Shown: one piece after another, positions 53,210 to 62,362 of the stretch
Layout: every line of letters begins with the position of its first letter
How positions within the stretch are numbered: the stretch's first letter is position 1
From: Clostridia bacterium
Lineage (GTDB): Bacteria > Bacillota > Clostridia > Acetivibrionales > DSM-2933
Reading direction: 5' to 3'
DNA length: 64,000 nt
NCBI GenBank assembly: GCA_026418275.1
Contig: JAOABQ010000070.1
Coordinates: forward strand, 124,001 to 188,000
The notes under the pieces: model-generated
What the model was told of the DNA's origin: nothing
Seen by the model: only the letters and a program-made list of their open reading frames with translations
The model's database searches: none
Made by a program: the position numbers and the translations under genes

Positions 53210-54040
53210 TCATTTTGAATACAAACCAGGATCAAAAACCGACATACAATGAGATGGAATCACCTTCAAAAACGGATCTTCCTTTGACAACCGATACAGC
53301 TTCAAAATATTCTCCCTATATTTCTTATCATCTTCTATAATGAGCTTTGCTATTTTATTAGGAAATATGAGCTTTTGATATGTATCTGAAAGCCAGCAGG
53401 CATCCGACACGAAAAAAAAGCAGCCCTCGGGTACCTTAAGCATAATTCCAAATTGTCCTCCTGTATGTCCGGGTAAAGGAATCCCAAAGATGCTTTTATC
53501 GTTTAAAAGATCATACCCATCATCAAATACGCTGTTTTTTATAGGAAGGGGAGCCTTCTCCTTTTCTTCCAAAAACTCTACCCGCGTTTCGAAGTCGGAA
53601 GGAAGTAAGGATGGAATAAATCCATGCCTTAAGGCTCTGAACCCAGACTTATTCTTAAGTTTTTGGTAGTCTGTTTTTGAGCAAATAAAGGCGGCATTGG
53701 GAAAATCCCTGCATCCTCCGATATGGTCCGCATGAAAGTGCGATAAAATTATATACTTCACCTCATCATTGGAAATACCCATAACCGCAAGTTGTTCCTT
53801 TGCGCTTTCACCCTTCTTTAAAAAGATAGGGGTTATTTTCCTGTAAAAACTGTAAGGAAACTTTCCCGTACTGCGGAAAATATGGCTTGAATATCCGGTG
53901 TCAAACAGAATGACCCCTTTTTCCGGATGTTTTATCAGGGCAAAAAGTGCCGGGAATACAATCTTTTTTAAACGTCCCTTGCTTAAAGCTATTTTTTCAA
54001 TCTGGGTACAATACCCCGCTTTGAGAACTTTTAATTCCAT
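53210..54040 (-). CDS. Metallo-beta-lactamase-fold hydrolase (lactonase-like)
   Basis: A 276-residue zinc hydrolase. The metal motif HxHxDH is SHFHADHIGG, further ligands lie in LPGHTGGQFG and the late IPSHCMSVF; the overall pattern resembles AHL-lactonase-type members. The start ATG 54040 is one base after the stop codon of the OleD-like gene and uses GAGGGGA inside that gene's end, so translation is coupled. The frame upstream to 54079 is overlap. In this cluster it may act on a thioester or lactone intermediate; no substrate is known. Confidence 0.88.
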   Translation of the reverse strand: MELKVLKAGYCTQIEKIALSKGRLKKIVFPALFALIKHPEKGVILFDTGYSSHIFRSTGKFPYSFYRKITPIFLKKGESAKEQLAVMGISNDEVKYIILSHFHADHIGGCRDFPNAAFICSKTDYQKLKNKSGFRALRHGFIPSLLPSDFETRVEFLEEKEKAPLPIKNSVFDDGYDLLNDKSIFGIPLPGHTGGQFGIMLKVPEGCFFFVSDACWLSDTYQKLIFPNKIAKLIIEDDKKYRENILKLYRLSKEDPFLKVIPSHCMSVFDPGLYSK

Positions 54041-54041
54041 A

Positions 54042-55043
54042 CTATTTCCCCTCTTCATGTTCTCCATACCATTTTGCAAAGCGCTGAATTCCTTCCTTAA
54101 CAGAAATGGAAGGGGAATACCCTAAATCCCTTTTGGCTTTTTCAATGTTAAGGGTCTGATCTTTGGCCAGTACGCTCACCGAATACCGGGTTAGAAGAGG
54201 CTCTCTCCCGGTAAGTATATACCGGTGAACCAGCTCCATCAATCCTGCCATGTAAAATACCGCCCTGTAAGGAACCCGGATTTCTCTCATCGGGCAAGCC
54301 AGCGCATGAAAAAGCATCTCCAAAATATGAATAAGGGGCATAGGTTCGCCATTGGTAATATTATATTTTTCTCCCAGGCAGCTTTTATCCGCATTCAGAC
54401 ATAAAACCAGTGCATCCGCTACATTTTCCACATAAGTCACATCCGTAAGGACAGCTCCTCTATGAATCAGAGGAACACCTCTTTTTTCATTGGCTTTGAT
54501 TAACCTTGGTATGATCGCATTATCCCCTTCGCCAAAAATGGCTCTGGGCCTTACGGTAATGACAGGAAGGCCCTTTGAAAATGCCTTGTCCACTTCCTTT
54601 TCTGCCAGGTACTTGGTATGGGCATAATGATTTACCATTTTTAAAGGCACAGGATCATTCTCTTTTACATCCAGCCTGCTGTCGTAACAAAAATAGATGC
54701 TTGGGGTGGAAACATGCACCAATCTCCCGACATTATTTTTTATACAAGCATCCACCATGTTTTTGGTTCCGGTCACATTGCTTTCATAAAAATCCTTATA
54801 CCGTCCCCATGGAGAAGACAATGCACCGCAGTGTATTACAAAGTCCATCCCCTTGCAGCACCGGCTTAGCCCATCAGCATCCTGGAGAGACAACCTTACA
54901 AAATTAATCCCCTGCTTTCTAAGCAACTCTCCCTTATCCGGGTTTCGACCAAGTGCATACACATCATACCCCTGGGCCTTTAGTTTTTTTACCAGGTGAT
55001 AGCCAAGAAAACCTGTTCCACCGGTTACAAGAACTCTTTTCAC
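54042..55043 (-). CDS. NAD(P)-dependent 3-beta-HSD/epimerase-family dehydrogenase (OleD-like)
   Basis: A 333-residue extended SDR. The Rossmann motif is LVTGGTGFLGYHLV, the active-site Tyr and Lys are in NHYAHTKYLAEKEV, and stretches such as CGALSSPWGRYKDFYESNV and NMVDACIKNNVGRLVHVSTP resemble OleD of the olefin pathway, which reduces 2-alkyl-3-keto acids. The start is taken as GTG 55043, five bases after GGGAGGGAA; a TTG at 55058 in the same frame lies inside the ribosome site. It lies between KAS III and the MBL-fold gene. OleD-like is my reading from memory of family sequences and needs a phylogeny. Confidence 0.84.
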   Translation of the reverse strand: MKRVLVTGGTGFLGYHLVKKLKAQGYDVYALGRNPDKGELLRKQGINFVRLSLQDADGLSRCCKGMDFVIHCGALSSPWGRYKDFYESNVTGTKNMVDACIKNNVGRLVHVSTPSIYFCYDSRLDVKENDPVPLKMVNHYAHTKYLAEKEVDKAFSKGLPVITVRPRAIFGEGDNAIIPRLIKANEKRGVPLIHRGAVLTDVTYVENVADALVLCLNADKSCLGEKYNITNGEPMPLIHILEMLFHALACPMREIRVPYRAVFYMAGLMELVHRYILTGREPLLTRYSVSVLAKDQTLNIEKAKRDLGYSPSISVKEGIQRFAKWYGEHEEGK

Positions 55044-55115
55044 TTCTTTCCCTCCCAAACCAGTTTATCCGCTTTTGATTCCAATACATATTTGAAGCCT
55101 CAACTATATTTACAT

Positions 55116-56111
55116 TTAATAGACAAGGACTATTCCTCCGACGCTAAAACCGGCAGAGGTTCCGAGGAGTAACACTTTGCTTCCTCTTTTTATCCTGGCT
55201 TTAACAATTGCTTCATGCAGTGCCATTGGGATAGAGGCAGAAATAACATTTCCGTGATCTTCAATAATATTCATAATCCTTTCCTCTTGAACGCCCAGTT
55301 TCTTTCCGATAATATTAATAGCCATCCCGCTCGCCTGATGAGGGATCAGCAAGTCTATCTCTTTCATTGTAACCCCTGCTTCCTCAAGAATTCCTTCAAC
55401 AAACCCGTTAATCACCCTGGATGACAGCTTAAATACTGCCTTTCCGTTCATATCGAAAAGAAACTCCTTCTCATTTTCCCTTGAATGATGCTTAGGATGA
55501 ATTTTAGTTCCCCCGCCTCTTATTTCAGTAAAGTGTGTTCCTTCTATATAGGTTTCCATCTTTGACGACAGGATTCTTGAACCATCCTCCTCTGCAGCTT
55601 TTCCAATTACTACAGCCGCCGCACCATCCCCGAAAAGTACATAACTCTCATGCTGCTCATAGTTTATTCCCACCGAAGAAATATCGCTTGAGACAAGTAC
55701 AACATGATTATATCTGCCTGCTTCGATCAAATAGGAGAGCGTATCCAATCCCACCACAAACCCCAGGCAGGTTGAGTTGATATCAAAGGCGGGAGAATGG
55801 CTGTCCCGGATCCCCATTTTTTCTTTAATCAATGCTGCGGTGCAGGGTATAGCCTGTTCGTATGTCCCGCTTGTACTGATTATACACCCGATATCGTCAA
55901 TGGTAAGATTGGCATTTTGAAGGGCCTGGTTGATTGCCATGACAGCCATGTCCGACGCGGTTTCCCCATCCACATGATGCCTGTGCTTTATCCCTGTCTT
56001 TTTATAAACCCATCCGGATCTTAATTCCAATTTTTTATCAAGTTCCGCTGAAGTCACCATTTTCTTCGGGAGATACTTCCCTGTTCCAAGTATTTTTACA
56101 TATCTCTTCAT
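55116..56111 (-). CDS. 3-oxoacyl-ACP synthase III-like condensing enzyme
   Basis: A 331-residue thiolase-fold KAS III. The catalytic Cys (DINSTCLGFVVGLD), His (LIPHQASGMAIN) and Asn (EDHGNVISASIP) are all in place. Single-gene FabH would sit in a fatty-acid operon; here it opens a separate four-gene unit with OleD-like, MBL-fold and adenylating enzymes, so specialised condensation is more likely than primary fatty-acid initiation. OleA, which joins two acyl chains head to head, belongs to the same superfamily. Start ATG 56111 with GGGGGG upstream and promoter at 56213-56241. Confidence 0.9.
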   Translation of the reverse strand: MKRYVKILGTGKYLPKKMVTSAELDKKLELRSGWVYKKTGIKHRHHVDGETASDMAVMAINQALQNANLTIDDIGCIISTSGTYEQAIPCTAALIKEKMGIRDSHSPAFDINSTCLGFVVGLDTLSYLIEAGRYNHVVLVSSDISSVGINYEQHESYVLFGDGAAAVVIGKAAEEDGSRILSSKMETYIEGTHFTEIRGGGTKIHPKHHSRENEKEFLFDMNGKAVFKLSSRVINGFVEGILEEAGVTMKEIDLLIPHQASGMAINIIGKKLGVQEERIMNIIEDHGNVISASIPMALHEAIVKARIKRGSKVLLLGTSAGFSVGGIVLVY

Positions 56112-56212
56112 TAAGACCCCCCACTATTTTACCGAAGATACAAAAATTAAACATACGGCTTCCATAAGATTCAACCCAACAGAATTCTACATTTTATAAC
56201 ATGCTATTATAA

Positions 56213-56241
56213 ATTATAATTGCGCAGGGCATAGATGTAAA
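56213..56241 (-). promoter_or_regulatory. SigA-type promoter of the KAS III operon
   Basis: TTTACA (56241-56236), 17-base spacer, TATAAT (56218-56213), about 100 bases before the KAS III start. Confidence 0.8.
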
Positions 56242-56340
56242 TACGGGTTAGGCTCATATCTAAACTCTCCTTCTTTTAAGCCGCTGCGTTAAGAAATATG
56301 TTATATTTATAATGTGAGTTCAAATTATTAGGAGGATTAC

Positions 56341-57540
56341 ATGGGCAAAGTGGTGTTTTTCAGTATCCCTGCATATGGGCATATCAACCCAACATTGGGA
56401 ATCATAAAGGAATTGGTTAACCTGGGTGAACATGTGATTTACTATGCCTTTGACAGTTTTAAAAATAAAATTGAAGAAACCGGGGCCGAATACCGCAGGT
56501 ACAATCTTGACAGCAGTGCTTTGGACGCCAATCAAATCACATCCAATTTTGCTTTTTTATACAGGACACTTTTAGAGATTACCGAGAAGTTGCTTCCCGG
56601 AATCTTAGAAGACTTAAAAAAAGAAGCGCCGGACTATATAATTCATGATTCCCTAAGTCCTTTCGGAAAGTATGCAGCAAGGCTCCTGGGCATTCCTGCA
56701 ATCAATTCGGTAACTACCTTTGCATTTAAAAAATCACTTTGGGAATTGCCGGCAAATATCTTAATAAGTTCACTTATGCTTCCCCTATTTTACCGCAAGG
56801 ATATCCTAAAGGGGCTGAAAATACAAAAACAGCTTGAATCAACCTATCATATAAAGACAGAGGGTATGGTTGATATTTTTATGAATGCCGAAAGTCTTAA
56901 TCTTGTGTATACCTCTAAGGAATTCCAACCCGGCGGCAGTTCCTTTGGAGCCCAGTATGTATTTGTCGGCCCCTCCGTTACGGGAAGGAGTGAAGACGCT
57001 TTTCCCGAATTGGATCGTATTTCAAAGGAAAATCCCATTGTATATATCTCATTAGGAACGGTTAATAAAAATATAGACTTTTTTCCTATGTGTTTTCATG
57101 CGTTTCAAAAAATGAAAATAACCTTCCTTGTATCGCTGGGAAGGCAATTTAGCACGGATGAATTCAAAGGGATACCCGAAAACTTTATTGTAAAAGATTA
57201 TGTCCCCCAGTTAAAAATACTGCGCATTGCGGATGCCTTCATAACCCACGGTGGGTTGAACAGTGTCCACGAAGGACTAACAAACGGCGTTCCGCTCATT
57301 GTTTATCCCCAGCAGGAAGAGCAGCGGACAGTAGCCCTAAGAGTCCGGGAAATGGGGGCCGGAATCTACTTAAAAAACCCCAAACAAAAGAACCTGATCG
57401 GTTCTCTGGAAAAAATATTGAATGAAAAAAAGTTTAAGGATAACTGCCTTGCGTTGAAAACTTCCTTTGAAAACTCCGGCGGCGTTAAGAAGGCCATCCA
57501 TGAAATTATGCGGTTTAAAGAAGCTTTTTCGATTCATTAA
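56341..57540 (+). CDS. MGT-family (GT1) glycosyltransferase
   Basis: A 399-residue GT-B enzyme of the macrolide-glycosyltransferase type, moving a sugar from a nucleotide sugar to a small hydrophobic acceptor. The N-terminal domain opens VVFFSIPAYGHINPTLGIIK; the C-terminal donor site has ITHGGLNSVHEGLTNGVPLI followed by PQQEEQ, the GT1 signature. The start ATG 56341 has AGGAGG upstream. It is divergent from the KAS III operon and convergent with the methyltransferase end of the next cluster, so it could decorate the product of either. No signal peptide is present. Confidence 0.92.
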   Translation: MGKVVFFSIPAYGHINPTLGIIKELVNLGEHVIYYAFDSFKNKIEETGAEYRRYNLDSSALDANQITSNFAFLYRTLLEITEKLLPGILEDLKKEAPDYIIHDSLSPFGKYAARLLGIPAINSVTTFAFKKSLWELPANILISSLMLPLFYRKDILKGLKIQKQLESTYHIKTEGMVDIFMNAESLNLVYTSKEFQPGGSSFGAQYVFVGPSVTGRSEDAFPELDRISKENPIVYISLGTVNKNIDFFPMCFHAFQKMKITFLVSLGRQFSTDEFKGIPENFIVKDYVPQLKILRIADAFITHGGLNSVHEGLTNGVPLIVYPQQEEQRTVALRVREMGAGIYLKNPKQKNLIGSLEKILNEKKFKDNCLALKTSFENSGGVKKAIHEIMRFKEAFSIH

Positions 57541-57751
57541 ATATAAGTCATCCATGGAGGCACAGAGGTCAAGACAGTCGACTTGCAATAGCATATAACA
57601 CATTGATTCTCAAACTAACGGTCCCTCCCTCCGGTAATATCAAAAAACATTTTAAACGGCAGCATACATATTAAGCGTTCAGATTATACCGTTATTATTT
57701 TACAGATGAATCAAACAAGTAATTACTGTTTATATCACGCACACGGTTCCT

Positions 57752-58525
57752 TTATACCTTTCTTAGGCATATTTTAAGATCTCTGAGCCTATAATCGTTT
57801 AACCGGTCACCAACCCGCTCTTTCCATTCCTTTACTTTCCATTCATATGGATTGTCATAGTCAGGCAGTGTTACCTCATATCCCAACTCTGTAGTGCCTT
57901 CAAAAAACTCTATTTTAAAAGGAGATTTTTTTAAAATCCGGGAGTAATCCTCATATTCCATTCTGTTTAACCAACTGCTAAGATATATATACTCTGCTAT
58001 GGTTTTAGCAAGGCCATATTCAAGCCTTGACGACAATATGTCAAAGATTTCCCTGCAGTTATAAATTAAATGGTACCAATCAGGGACAATCCTGTTTTCC
58101 CAAAAATTATAAACCTTACCGTTATAGTTTACATTTTCAAGATGGCTTCCGTCAGGGGCAGACCAAATAGGCCCGAAATTGGAATACACTACTCCGTTGG
58201 GCTTTAATACCCTGAAAAACTCTTTCACCGCTTGCTCAAATTGTGAGATATGGTGAAAGGCATTACAGGAAAAAATATAATCATATGTATTATTTGGGGC
58301 GGGTATCAATTGCGCAAAACCTTTAACCGACTTGTACTGCTCATTAAGGGTTTTATCCTCATTCCTGGGATCAACCGCTACCCAAACCTTTGGATTGCAG
58401 CCTTTAATATATTCATATGGCAAGCACCCGCCTATCTCCAACACAGCTTTGCCACTTAAATTAAAATTACCTGCAAAATCACTAAACACCTCATACTCGG
58501 ATAACGCTAAGCTGCTTTTTATCAA
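57752..58525 (-). CDS. Class I SAM-dependent methyltransferase
   Basis: A 257-residue methyltransferase. Motif I is AVLEIGGCLPYEYI (a variant without the usual GxGxG), with acidic Asp in WVAVDPRNE, then YDYIFSCNAFHHISQFEQAV and FFRVLKPNGVVYSNFGP as in type-11 methyltransferases. The start is assigned to TTG 58525, eight bases after GGAAGG; a GTG at 58534 in the same frame is too close to the site. It is the last gene of the minus-strand cluster that extends to the right edge. Whether it methylates O, N or C is unknown. Confidence 0.83.
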   Translation of the reverse strand: MIKSSLALSEYEVFSDFAGNFNLSGKAVLEIGGCLPYEYIKGCNPKVWVAVDPRNEDKTLNEQYKSVKGFAQLIPAPNNTYDYIFSCNAFHHISQFEQAVKEFFRVLKPNGVVYSNFGPIWSAPDGSHLENVNYNGKVYNFWENRIVPDWYHLIYNCREIFDILSSRLEYGLAKTIAEYIYLSSWLNRMEYEDYSRILKKSPFKIEFFEGTTELGYEVTLPDYDNPYEWKVKEWKERVGDRLNDYRLRDLKICLRKV

Positions 58526-58607
58526 AAACCACACCTTCCTTCTATAGCTACTAAACTGTAAAATAATTTCATTCCTCGAATTTTACTATGTTTACAAGTC
58601 ATTTTCT

Positions 58608-59333
58608 TTACTTAAAGACCCATATTCTCTCCATGAAAGCATCGCCTTTAAATCTTTCCGCACACTTTCGTATGTTTAATAACAGATCTGATTCCAACTG
58701 GCTTTGATAGAGCAATATGTCCTCTATCTTTTTGTCAAAAACCCGGGTGATATCAATAAAATATTCTTTAAGCTCACCCAAATCCCCCTTAATACTTTTA
58801 TATATTTCCAGTTCATTATATTTTACTGCATAGGGTAAATCCTCATAAAAGAGTATTTTTCCGGGCTCCATCCCTCTTAAAGCCTCCAATACTATTTTAT
58901 GATCAATGTGGTTTCCAACCCCTACCGGGCAAAATATAAAATCATACTGCATACTCTTAATAAGTTTTCTAAGGCATTTCAATACATCGTGATAGATTTT
59001 GTCATTACAAACCTCTGCGGCAAGTTCCGAATCTGCATCATACCCTCTAACAGAGCTATCCCGAAATCCAAGATTCATTTGTTCTATCCCGTATTTCTCA
59101 CAATAGAACCTATCCTCACATGTTCTCACGGTCTCAACTTTTTCACATTTTACTTCACCGATTATTCCCGGAGCCCAAAGGCTTTTTGTAAAAACATTAA
59201 TCAGCACTAAAGACTCACAAATTGTCGAGATTTCCCCTATCAGTCCTCCGCTTGACAAAACCATATCATCATGGTGAGGACTTACATAAACCAGTTTTTT
59301 ATGGTGAAACTGTTGTATATTTAAATACTCCAA
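58608..59333 (-). CDS. PIG-L/LmbE-family deacetylase
   Basis: A 241-residue zinc deacetylase. The metal motif is YVSPHHDDMVLSSGG, with downstream GVGNHIDHKIVLEAL supplying the HxxH part. In aminoglycoside pathways, related enzymes (BtrD, NeoD-adjacent deacetylases) remove an N-acetyl group after sugar transfer. The start is TTG 59333, eight bases after GGGAGGA; no ATG fits. It lies 35 bases downstream of the class III aminotransferase gene. Confidence 0.86.
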   Translation of the reverse strand: MEYLNIQQFHHKKLVYVSPHHDDMVLSSGGLIGEISTICESLVLINVFTKSLWAPGIIGEVKCEKVETVRTCEDRFYCEKYGIEQMNLGFRDSSVRGYDADSELAAEVCNDKIYHDVLKCLRKLIKSMQYDFIFCPVGVGNHIDHKIVLEALRGMEPGKILFYEDLPYAVKYNELEIYKSIKGDLGELKEYFIDITRVFDKKIEDILLYQSQLESDLLLNIRKCAERFKGDAFMERIWVFK

Positions 59334-59368
59334 TCTGTTGGTCCTCCCTAATCGTATCTCCCTCGTGG

Positions 59369-60625
59369 TTATGCGCTATATAAATCCTTTACAAATTTTA
59401 TTTTATCCTCATAGGACATATCTTCGATGCATCCATCAATTTGGTTGTATGCTGTTTTAAAAATTTGTTCCTTGCTTACGGATTTGCCCAAGCTTGCGGG
59501 AAATCTTTTTGAAAGTACGTCCAGTACCTTCTGAAGCCTGTTCAAAGCCTCCTGGCAAACTTCTTCGGTAAAAGCATAGGATATGCACTGATTATCTTCT
59601 TTAAAAAATATTAGCCCATTCTCCACACTTTCCTTATAAAAAGCCTCTGAAAGCTCCTCTTCTTCAAAAACAATTTGAAATAGGTTTCCATTTCCCCGGA
59701 TTGTGATGGGAAGTTTTACTTCCTCCATTTTTTTCATTGCCTCTTTTATGAAGTAATCTCCTACTTTCCTAATTTCCCTGATCACATTTTTTTCTTTGAT
59801 TTTATTCAAGGTACAAACTGCCGAAGCAGCAGCAAAGACATCGTAAAAGCTTGTAAAGCAGTAATATTTAATATGCTCCATCATATCTTTCGCACCAATG
59901 ACACAGCTAATCCTTGCTCCATTCGCAATACACTTTGAAATAATATACATGTCCGCAGGAAAAACCTCTGGACTTAGAGAAGGACCTATTGAGTACCGGT
60001 AGCCGCACTTAACATCGTCAAGAATAGTCGTTAGGCCGTGGTCTTTACATATTTTCCATATGTTTTTGTAATAAGCCTCACTAAAATAACTTAAATCCGG
60101 GGAAATAACAACCGCGGCAATCCTATTTCGGTATTTCTCTGCCAACGCTTCTAGTTTCTCGGGTATGAAATAAAAATCAATGACTCCGTAACCATTGGGT
60201 TCAAAGGGAGCTTTGCTCATCTCCCACATAGGGTCCCAGCCGTGATACCCCGCACTCAAAATAATGTCTCCTTTTGAAGCGTTCACAGCCGTTTGCACGG
60301 CTGCCCTCACGGCCGGGGTTCCACCCGGGTAAATAGCCAAAGAATCCTTTCCCGGATAATCCTCCAGTATTTTATCACCCAGCAGATTTAAATAATTCGT
60401 TGGTGCTTGAAGGGAAAATGCCTTGCTGTCAATAATCTCCTTTATAGCGTTAACAACATCCGGGTCATTATATCCCAGCAAAATAGACCCAAATCCGTTC
60501 CAAAAGTCTATATAGTTTTTTCCGTTGGCATCATACAGGTATGCCCCCTCTCCTCCGGAAAAAATAATTCTTTCCCCGCTTTTATCTTCAATATAATACA
60601 TTTCCTGTGGATACATCCATCCCAT
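59369..60625 (-). CDS. Class III PLP aminotransferase (GSA-aminotransferase-like)
   Basis: A 418-residue fold-type I aminotransferase. The sequence YPGGTPAVRAAVQTA binds PLP phosphate, LSAGYHGWDPMW is the usual GxYHG segment, the PLP-ring Asp lies in TILDDVKCGYR, and the Schiff-base Lys is in MYIISKCIANGARISCVIG. Class III enzymes transaminate aldehydes such as a C6-oxo sugar or glutamate semialdehyde. No haem genes are near, which argues against HemL. It is 16 bases after the B12-radical SAM gene. Substrate unknown. Confidence 0.9.
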   Translation of the reverse strand: MGWMYPQEMYYIEDKSGERIIFSGGEGAYLYDANGKNYIDFWNGFGSILLGYNDPDVVNAIKEIIDSKAFSLQAPTNYLNLLGDKILEDYPGKDSLAIYPGGTPAVRAAVQTAVNASKGDIILSAGYHGWDPMWEMSKAPFEPNGYGVIDFYFIPEKLEALAEKYRNRIAAVVISPDLSYFSEAYYKNIWKICKDHGLTTILDDVKCGYRYSIGPSLSPEVFPADMYIISKCIANGARISCVIGAKDMMEHIKYYCFTSFYDVFAAASAVCTLNKIKEKNVIREIRKVGDYFIKEAMKKMEEVKLPITIRGNGNLFQIVFEEEELSEAFYKESVENGLIFFKEDNQCISYAFTEEVCQEALNRLQKVLDVLSKRFPASLGKSVSKEQIFKTAYNQIDGCIEDMSYEDKIKFVKDLYSA

Positions 60626-60641
60626 TCGTTCTTTTCCCCCT

Positions 60642-62243
60642 TTATATGGCTTGATAAAAATAAGCCGCCTTTATACTGTCAATGAATCCATCCTCTGTTC
60701 TTTCATCTTCCTTAGTCCCTAGAATCAAGCTTATTTCATTTTTTAAATATGCATCTGTTTCCCCTTTTAAATAGTTTACGACCGTTCTGGTAAAGTCACG
60801 CCTTACATCTTCTTCATCCCGGTCATCCGGGGCCCAGTTGGATATCCTCAGCATATGGATTTCCTGAAGGTCCCAGAAATACTTCCCTATCTCTTCAAAC
60901 AGGTCCGAGTAATTTATATTCCTGCTTTCCACAATTTTTTCAATGATTTTTTTATAAATGCCTCCTCTATTATAAAAATCGATACCAGCATTTAAGCAGT
61001 AGGATAAAACCATCTGCTGCAAATCATAGGAACTGCTGGAAATCACATTATAGGGAGGGGTCTTATTATATACAATTCCAAATTGATCCGCCGACTCATA
61101 TAGCTCGGTTCCCTTAAAAACCCTCAGGGCTTGATAAAATATCCGTCCGCCTAGAGAAAGTATGTAATCTACGGATTTTTTATAGTTTTCATATACATCT
61201 CCAGGAAGGCCATATATCAAGTCCATGTCAAATTCACCACAAGTGTTGGAAATCGCCTTTCTCAGCTTGAATATCTTCTCATGAATCACTTCTAGATTAT
61301 TTTTTCTTTGAACATGTTTATTAACTTCTTCAGAGCTTGACTGTATACCGATAGCTACCTCCGCTACATTGAGCCTCCTTAATTGTTCGATCAGCGGTTC
61401 GGTAAGACAATCCGCCCTAAGCTCAAAAGCCAATGGCATGGAAGGATTGTACTTTTCAATGATTTTTAGGATTTGTAATGCCCGTTCCTCATTTTCATTA
61501 AATGTAGGATCAACAAACCAAATAATCTTCACATAAGGGGATAAAAGAACTATTTCAAGTTCTTTCTCTACCCGTTCCAAAGAAAAGTATCTTACACAGT
61601 TCATACCTTTTGTATATAGACAATAACTGCATTTAAACCGGCATCCCCGTACAGTCTCAAAAGCGACTTCTCCATCACACTTTGAAAGATCGATCATTCC
61701 CGTCAGCAATGGAGAAGGAAAATCATCCAGTACAGGATGAAGGGGCCTATCCTCATTTGAAGTGATTTCACCGTTTCCCTTCCTGTAAGTAATGCCCTTT
61801 ATATTCTGTAATCCTTTATGTCCAAGAAATAGGTCGGATACAACTTCATTAAAAGTTATTTCACCTTCTCCCCGTATGACAATGTCAACTTCCTTTAATT
61901 CCTCCATAACAGCCTCTGTCCCATAGGAAACCTCGGGACCTCCAAGTACTATGGTAATATCTTTTAGTATTGCTTTTAAACCCCGTACATAGCTTTTTAC
62001 CTGTTCAAAGTTCCAGCAATACGTTGAAAAGCCGATTACATCAGGTTTGAAAGAAGCTATCGCAGAAATATTGATATTTGCTGCCCCAGGGTACAAGGAA
62101 TTAAAATTGAAATTTTGAATTTCTATATGGTCGCGGTATGGATTTTTCTCCTTAACATAAGCTGCAAGCGAGTAAACAGCCCCACCTGCCCTATGTCTGG
62201 TTTTCCCTACCATTGGGTCAATCATTACTAAAGCAATCCTCAT
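60642..62243 (-). CDS. B12-binding-domain radical SAM enzyme
   Basis: A 533-residue class B radical SAM protein. Residues 1-150 form a cobalamin-binding-like domain (FKPDVIGFSTYCWNFEQV, IVLGGPEVSYG). The 4Fe-4S cluster motif is CRFKCSYC within ETVRGCRFKCSYCLYTKG, and the barrel follows (MDLIYGLPGDVYENYKKSV). Such enzymes methylate unactivated carbons or rearrange substrates, for example GenK in gentamicin and Fom3 in fosfomycin. The classical DxHxxG cobalamin motif is absent from the N-terminal domain, as in many of this family. Start ATG 62243 after GGAAGGG. It sits between the zinc dehydrogenase and the class III aminotransferase genes. Confidence 0.9.
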   Translation of the reverse strand: MRIALVMIDPMVGKTRHRAGGAVYSLAAYVKEKNPYRDHIEIQNFNFNSLYPGAANINISAIASFKPDVIGFSTYCWNFEQVKSYVRGLKAILKDITIVLGGPEVSYGTEAVMEELKEVDIVIRGEGEITFNEVVSDLFLGHKGLQNIKGITYRKGNGEITSNEDRPLHPVLDDFPSPLLTGMIDLSKCDGEVAFETVRGCRFKCSYCLYTKGMNCVRYFSLERVEKELEIVLLSPYVKIIWFVDPTFNENEERALQILKIIEKYNPSMPLAFELRADCLTEPLIEQLRRLNVAEVAIGIQSSSEEVNKHVQRKNNLEVIHEKIFKLRKAISNTCGEFDMDLIYGLPGDVYENYKKSVDYILSLGGRIFYQALRVFKGTELYESADQFGIVYNKTPPYNVISSSSYDLQQMVLSYCLNAGIDFYNRGGIYKKIIEKIVESRNINYSDLFEEIGKYFWDLQEIHMLRISNWAPDDRDEEDVRRDFTRTVVNYLKGETDAYLKNEISLILGTKEDERTEDGFIDSIKAAYFYQAI

Positions 62244-62362
62244 AAAATCCCTTCCTCATGTATATAGAATACGATAGTGACGATATATCCGGTAACGCAT
62301 GAAGAGCACTTTAACCCTATTCAAAATACCGGTATTCGGATTTTCCGTAATTTCTACCAGTA

